Below, one piece after another: positions 6,577 to 10,689 of a stretch of 10,689 nucleotides of DNA. The position numbers were made by a program, and so were the translations under genes. The stretch's first letter is position 1. Every line of letters begins with the position of its first letter. Origin of the DNA: CAYPEK01 sp964409645 (GTDB lineage Bacteria > UBP15 > UBA6099); the NCBI GenBank assembly GCA_964409645.1, contig CAYPEK010000133.1, forward strand, positions 1 through 10,689. Direction: 5' to 3'. The notes beneath the pieces were generated by a model. The model saw nothing but the letters and a program-made list of their open reading frames with translations, was not told the DNA's origin and did not search any database.

Positions 6577-6594
6577 GGCTCCGACACCGGAGCC
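6577..6594 (-). other. 7-bp stem-loop in the aroE 5' leader
   Basis: GGCTCCG-GTGT-CGGAGCC is a perfect 7-bp, GC-rich hairpin with a 4-nt loop, ending 12 nt before the aroE ATG. No T run follows on either strand, so it is not an intrinsic terminator for the GH38 gene. Given the predicted promoter, it would lie at or very near the 5' end of the aroE transcript, where it could stabilise the mRNA or affect ribosome access. Confidence 0.5.
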
Positions 6595-6597
6595 TGA

Positions 6598-6627
6598 ATT
6601 ATATTATCCGCTTCATGCACTGCGCAA
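6598..6627 (-). promoter_or_regulatory. Possible promoter of the aroE-ATPase-ATPase operon
   Basis: In the 94-bp gap between the GH38 stop and aroE, a perfect TATAAT (6598-6603) on the minus strand is preceded at 18 bp by TTGCGC (6622-6627), a weak -35 with 3 of 6 matches. The local AT-rich patch (about 6595-6645) supports a promoter here, though the -35 is poor. Confidence 0.4.
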
Positions 6628-6658
6628 ATTAAATATTACGTTTCAGCCGGACCCGATC

Positions 6659-9600
6659 TCATCTGATTCTTATCGTCAGCATGCCGCGGGGGCCGATCGT
6701 GTCCTCGATCAGCAAACCGCCGCCCGGCGCGCGCTTCGCCGCAATCCGCGTCGCGCCTTCTTCGAGCAGGTTCGTCCTTACTGCCGATCCGGCCTTTAGA
6801 AGCGGCGACACCGTTACCTTCACCGGCGTCTTTTTTCCGTCCATCTCCTGCAAGCGCACTATTATTCCGTTGCCGTCGTCGGCAGCCTTCACTCCGAGCA
6901 GCCGCACATTTGCCGGCGAGACGCTTATAAATTCCGCTTTCCCGGTTCCGGCCCCGCCTTTTTTCACCCATGACGCAACCAACGGGTCCGAATACTCGCT
7001 GCCGAATCTGACGATATCCGAGTCCGCCGCCCTGCCCGCAACACTCGTGATCGCGTACCTGAACGTGAACGCCCCACCCTGCGACGCTTTGTAGTTCGTG
7101 TGCCAGTAATTGTTCATTATGTACGAGAACAATGTCGTGTTTTTCAGCGGCATCTTCTCGCGGTACGAAAGAATCCTTATCTCCTCCGGAACCACGAGCG
7201 GCGCGTCCGGCGTCGAGAACAGCACCGATACCTGATCGCCCACCGCCGCCGCCGCGTCCTGCATCGAGATCCAATCCCGCATCGCGCCCTGCAACTGGTC
7301 CTTTTCGGACTCCATCACACCGCCTGTCATGTCGTACTTCAGCACTCCGCCCGGCGACCTCATCGGGAACGCGAAATAAACTGCTTCCGTTTCGAGAGTT
7401 TCCTGCTTATCAATCCGGTTCACAAATTCGATCCGCTTGACGTTGTCATACAGCCTTATGCGCTGTGTTATCAACGGAAAATTCTTCGTTTTCCCCGTAA
7501 ACACGACTTCCGAATACAGCCCGTTCGGCGCGCCTGTTTTCGCGCCCGTGCATTCCATCCGAATTTTCTTGTCGGCGGATTTCTCCAGCACATACACAAA
7601 CTCGTTCATCGTAAAACCGTCCGCCGCATCAACAATCTCCTGCCCGGCCTGCTTGTCGAAGATCGACGTCACGCGGCAATTCGCGCCGTCCAGCGTGATT
7701 TTGTAATATTTGTTTTCGAGCATTTCCGGCGCGGGGGACGCAGCCTGTGCGTCTTGTCCCTTAACAGCAACCACTTCATAATATTTAATCCCGACACCCG
7801 GCATTTCCGCCGCGTTGATCACCAGTTCCGGCTTTCCGTCCGCGCCCGCGGCTATCGCCGATGCCGCGGCCTTCCCGGTTGTCGTGTCGTAAACTTTGTA
7901 TCCTTTTCCCGCTGCCGCCGGCAGGCGCACATAATCGGATTTTCCGATTCCCGACGCGTTCATCACCGCCAGAATCGTTCCGCCGTGTTTCGCACGCGGC
8001 GCGAATTTCTCCGCGAGCGGCCCGAGCAGATTCTTCGCGGCCTCAAAACGCATCGGCAGTTCCCACGCGGGCAGCTTCTTCAAGTCCCACTGCCCCAGCG
8101 TCTGAAGATTGAACGGCTGCCTCACGCTCATATCCGCGCCCCATGTGTGCTCGTCGTAGAGGTAAATATCCTCCTCCGCCGCCTCTATCTGCTTTTTCAA
8201 AGCCGCGCCGCCGCCGAACAGCCTGCCCGAGAACGCCGCCATCGCGCTCACGAGCAACTGGTCCCGGTGCGCACTCCGTGCAAGTATCGTTTCCCATGAA
8301 GTGGAACCCTCGCCGTCCTCCCACGAACTCGTCCAGTCGCCTTTCAGCAACGGCAGCGATTTTCCGTACTTACCGTCAAACTCGCCGAAGAATTCCGCCG
8401 GCGTGCCGATCACCATTTTCGGGAACGCCCAGCGGCTGTTCCAATCCTCGACGACCTCCGGGAGCAGTTCCGCCACCGGCCCGTCGTCCGTCGTGTCGCC
8501 AAGCGTGCGGAACGGCAGGACATCATACGCATAATTTTCGGCATCGAGTTTATCGAGGAATGCGGGCAGTCGCCTCTCGACATCGTCCGCACTCAACGTG
8601 AACCCGTAGTTCCAGCCTTCCATATAACTCTCGAAACTGTGATAAACGATGATTTTTCCGCCTCCGGGGCCTTCCCACACAAACGCACGCGGGATGCCTT
8701 TCAGGCAATTCTTAGCGTGATCAGCATTCAGCGCCGGATAAAAGTATTTTATCCCCGCGCCCGAAAGAACGTCCGGCAACGCAAACGTGAACCCCGGCAC
8801 ATCCGTCATAAGCGCGGTTTTGAGCTTGACGCCCGCCTCGCGCGCAACCTCGTTCGATCTCAGGAAGGAGCGGATCAGCCACTCTGTCGGCGTAAGCTGT
8901 GTGAGGAAATTCATGTACATTGACGTCAACTCGATGCGTCCGTCTTTCATCATTGCGAGGAACCGGCTTCGTGTTTCCGCAGGGTCTGCTTTTCTGTACG
9001 CCTCAACCTCCATGATACCAACCGGCCTGTCGTCGTATCTCGCGCTTATAATCTCAATCACAATTCGATCTACATTCTTTCCGCCCACCGGCACAAGCAG
9101 ACGCTCGCGGTCGGCGCCCATCGGCCCGTGCAGCGACGACTCCAGCAGCTTCCCGCCCGCCGACAGTTTCAGCCTGAAATAACGAATCGGATTATCCTCC
9201 AACTCGCGGCCGTCTCTCACGGCGATGTATTCCAGCTTCTCCGGTTTCGGGAACTTCAGTTCGATACGCGCCCGGCTCGCCGGCACCACCGAGTTCCAGC
9301 CGATCGGCGACCCGTCCACCGCATGCCGTTCGTTCAGAGTTTCCTTGCCCGACGACGACCCGGTCACTTTCGCTTTGTAAGCAACGTTCCTCAAATACAA
9401 ATATTCCTTATAGAACGAATCCGGCACGCTCCTCGTCAGCGGCGTCTCCGGAAGCCAATTCCCGTATTCCTCCCACAACCCGATGTTTCTGTTCAGCATC
9501 CACTGCAGCCACGATATTTCGGCAGTCCACTTCATCTGTTCGCGGTCGCGCCTGTCCGCAATGTCCATCGCCTGCTCCAGATACCGCTTCTGGTCGATCA

Positions 9601-10615
9601 GAATGTTCGACTGTAAATCGGGGTAGCCTATATCGAGATGCGAATGAGCAATCAGATAAATCTTCAGATGCCGCACCGGGCCGAGCTCGACATTGCTCAC
9701 TCCGAGCGTTTCTCCGCCCGTGGTCAGCGATACCTTCGCCGTCGTCTTCGACTTCTGCTCCGGCACACTCAACTCAAGATTAAAAACGCCCGGTTTGAGC
9801 GCAAAATTCTTTCTCAATTCCGTTCCGCCGATCGATGCCTTCAACTCGACACTCGTTTCCGCGCCGAGAAAAACACCTTTCGCGCGGATCAGCCGTCCGT
9901 AACCGTCGCCGCGTTTTACGAGATACGGCGGCGAATCCACTCGAAGCTCCATCACAGCGAACTTAGACGAGTCCTCCGCCGCCTCCAATTTGATGAAATC
10001 GTATATCAGCCACGATCCTTCCTTGATCGTAAGCGTCAGCTTGTTCACGCCCTTTTTCAGTGATTTCGACGGAAAATAGTAACTTATGACCGTCGCTACG
10101 TTCGTGCCGGTGTTCGACGGAAACGACAACACGAGTTCCGGGTCACCGCCGCGCGGCACCGCCTGCGATACGGCGTCCCCGTTCAACGACGCTTCGAGCA
10201 GCGGCATTCCGCCGCGCCATACACCCGCGAAACCCACCGTCAACGCGCAGCCGCCCGACGGCACATTATCTATATTGAAAAGGATATCGAGAGGCCGCTC
10301 ACGCAGACCGCCGAAACCATCGTCAGGTCCGGCCTGCAAGCCCGGAAAAACATCCTTTTTCAGCTTTTCGTTCGTGTCGAGAATAAACCGGCCGCCTGTC
10401 CCCTCAGGATAATCCACCATCCAGTTTTTCGCCGGCTTGGTCGAAAAATCCGAATACGACGCATCCGGCTTTCCGAGCTTCCACAGCACCTTGAGATTTT
10501 TGCTTTCCGCCGCTGCGGGCGACGCGTAAATCAACGCCGCAAGCGTCGCGCATATCAAAGCGCCCGCAAACATCCTGTTAAGCTCCGGCCTTCTCCGTTT
10601 CGCTCTCTCAGGCAT
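6659..10615 (-). CDS. Exported multidomain glycoside hydrolase family 38 (alpha-mannosidase-type) with nested discoidin-like domain
   Basis: This 1318-residue protein is longer than the roughly 850-1050 usual for bacterial GH38 alpha-mannosidases. Residues 1-36 form a signal peptide (basic K6-R9, hydrophobic 16-31, cleavage near ASPAAA/E). Residues about 41-212 resemble domain III of family-4 polysaccharide lyases ('VLWKLGKPD' at the start, 'LIYDFIKLE' at the end), a jelly-roll carbohydrate-binding type. An Ig-like stretch (about 213-315) follows. The GH38 catalytic domain starts with 'IAHSHLDIGYPD' (metal ligands H326 and D328). It is interrupted at about 409-542 by a discoidin/F5/8C-like module and resumes with 'TDVPGFTFALPD', where D605 is the expected nucleophile. 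H823 ('YDEHTWGAD') fits the third metal ligand. The C-terminal GH38 beta-sandwich runs from about 966 to 'NNYWHTNY.ASQGG' near the end. I prefer the ATG at 10613-10615, with GGGGA 8-9 nt upstream, over one 21 nt earlier that lacks a ribosome-binding site. Likely retaining hydrolysis of alpha-mannosides outside the cytoplasm; the linkage is unknown. Confidence 0.93.
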   Translation of the reverse strand: MPERAKRRRPELNRMFAGALICATLAALIYASPAAAESKNLKVLWKLGKPDASYSDFSTKPAKNWMVDYPEGTGGRFILDTNEKLKKDVFPGLQAGPDDGFGGLRERPLDILFNIDNVPSGGCALTVGFAGVWRGGMPLLEASLNGDAVSQAVPRGGDPELVLSFPSNTGTNVATVISYYFPSKSLKKGVNKLTLTIKEGSWLIYDFIKLEAAEDSSKFAVMELRVDSPPYLVKRGDGYGRLIRAKGVFLGAETSVELKASIGGTELRKNFALKPGVFNLELSVPEQKSKTTAKVSLTTGGETLGVSNVELGPVRHLKIYLIAHSHLDIGYPDLQSNILIDQKRYLEQAMDIADRRDREQMKWTAEISWLQWMLNRNIGLWEEYGNWLPETPLTRSVPDSFYKEYLYLRNVAYKAKVTGSSSGKETLNERHAVDGSPIGWNSVVPASRARIELKFPKPEKLEYIAVRDGRELEDNPIRYFRLKLSAGGKLLESSLHGPMGADRERLLVPVGGKNVDRIVIEIISARYDDRPVGIMEVEAYRKADPAETRSRFLAMMKDGRIELTSMYMNFLTQLTPTEWLIRSFLRSNEVAREAGVKLKTALMTDVPGFTFALPDVLSGAGIKYFYPALNADHAKNCLKGIPRAFVWEGPGGGKIIVYHSFESYMEGWNYGFTLSADDVERRLPAFLDKLDAENYAYDVLPFRTLGDTTDDGPVAELLPEVVEDWNSRWAFPKMVIGTPAEFFGEFDGKYGKSLPLLKGDWTSSWEDGEGSTSWETILARSAHRDQLLVSAMAAFSGRLFGGGAALKKQIEAAEEDIYLYDEHTWGADMSVRQPFNLQTLGQWDLKKLPAWELPMRFEAAKNLLGPLAEKFAPRAKHGGTILAVMNASGIGKSDYVRLPAAAGKGYKVYDTTTGKAAASAIAAGADGKPELVINAAEMPGVGIKYYEVVAVKGQDAQAASPAPEMLENKYYKITLDGANCRVTSIFDKQAGQEIVDAADGFTMNEFVYVLEKSADKKIRMECTGAKTGAPNGLYSEVVFTGKTKNFPLITQRIRLYDNVKRIEFVNRIDKQETLETEAVYFAFPMRSPGGVLKYDMTGGVMESEKDQLQGAMRDWISMQDAAAAVGDQVSVLFSTPDAPLVVPEEIRILSYREKMPLKNTTLFSYIMNNYWHTNYKASQGGAFTFRYAITSVAGRAADSDIVRFGSEYSDPLVASWVKKGGAGTGKAEFISVSPANVRLLGVKAADDGNGIIVRLQEMDGKKTPVKVTVSPLLKAGSAVRTNLLEEGATRIAAKRAPGGGLLIEDTIGPRGMLTIRIR

Positions 10616-10628
10616 CACTTTATCCCCT
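10606..10628 (-). promoter_or_regulatory. Start-deciding ribosome-binding site of the GH38 gene
   Basis: AAAGGGGATAAAGTGATG on the minus strand places a GGGGA element about 8 nt before the ATG at 10613-10615. The earlier in-frame ATG at 10634-10636 has no purine-rich element before it. It also overlaps a TGA that closes an open frame from the window edge, which supports the later start. Confidence 0.6.
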
Positions 10629-10632
10629 TTAT

Positions 10633-10689
10633 TCATTTATCGATGCAAAACATTGCGACATGGAACTCCGCCGGTTCCGATGTACCGAT
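10633..10689 (-). CDS. Possible C-terminal end of an upstream gene (18 codons)
   Basis: From the window edge one minus-strand frame is open for 18 codons (IGTSEPAEFHVAMFCIDK) and closes with TGA at 10633-10635, 17 nt before the preferred GH38 start. The spacing, with the GH38 ribosome-binding site between the two, is what a polycistronic junction looks like, and I see no convincing promoter in these 57 bases. An 18-codon open frame can arise by chance, so this is weak and no family can be named. Confidence 0.3.
   Translation of the reverse strand: MGTSEPAEFHVAMFCIDK

Noticed and set aside
6577..6594. Intrinsic terminator for the GH38 gene
   Set aside because: The hairpin is good but no T run follows it on the minus strand, and it sits at the aroE leader.
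7100..8299. A 399-codon open frame on the plus strand opposite the GH38 gene
   Set aside because: It is antisense to a clear GH38 frame. Its translation is rich in Arg, His and Pro with no recognisable domain, as expected for a mirror frame of GC-rich coding DNA.

Overview
All convincing genes in this window lie on the minus strand, so transcription runs from right to left. I see no plus-strand gene, mobile element or CRISPR array. The base composition is moderately GC-rich. The mix of type IV pilus / type II secretion ATPases, exported glycoside hydrolases and a Tat-exported phosphoesterase suggests a diderm (Gram-negative-type), polysaccharide-degrading bacterium. The style resembles environmental lineages such as the Planctomycetes/Lentisphaerae/Hydrogenedentes neighbourhood, but the sequence alone does not fix a phylum.

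Reading in the direction of transcription: at the right edge there may be the last codons of an upstream gene (10633-10689). Next comes a very large exported glycoside hydrolase family 38 (alpha-mannosidase-type) protein (6659-10615). It carries an N-terminal carbohydrate-binding-like module and a discoidin-like module nested inside its catalytic domain. A short AT-rich gap with a likely promoter and a 7-bp hairpin precedes a tight three-gene unit: aroE (shikimate dehydrogenase), then two tandem GspE/PilB-type assembly ATPases (4003-5709 and 2261-4006). The three are joined by a 3-nt gap and an ATGA overlap.

Downstream are separate small units. A well-formed sigma70-type promoter drives an Rrf2-family regulator with three cysteines spaced like an iron-sulfur sensor (1685-2140). 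An extended -10 promoter overlapping the regulator's stop codon drives a tRNA-Cys(GCA) gene through a roughly 95-nt leader able to fold into a long interrupted hairpin. Then come a TTG-initiated YkuE-type Tat-exported metallophosphoesterase (575-1435) and, from its own promoter, the start of a secreted protein resembling the N-terminal beta-sandwich of GH116 enzymes (1-498), cut by the window edge.

The points most worth a second look are the nested domain architecture of the GH38 enzyme and the two adjacent assembly ATPases. Only the second ATPase keeps both halves of the MshEN cyclic-di-GMP binding motif, which suggests that the pair divided catalytic and second-messenger-sensing roles.
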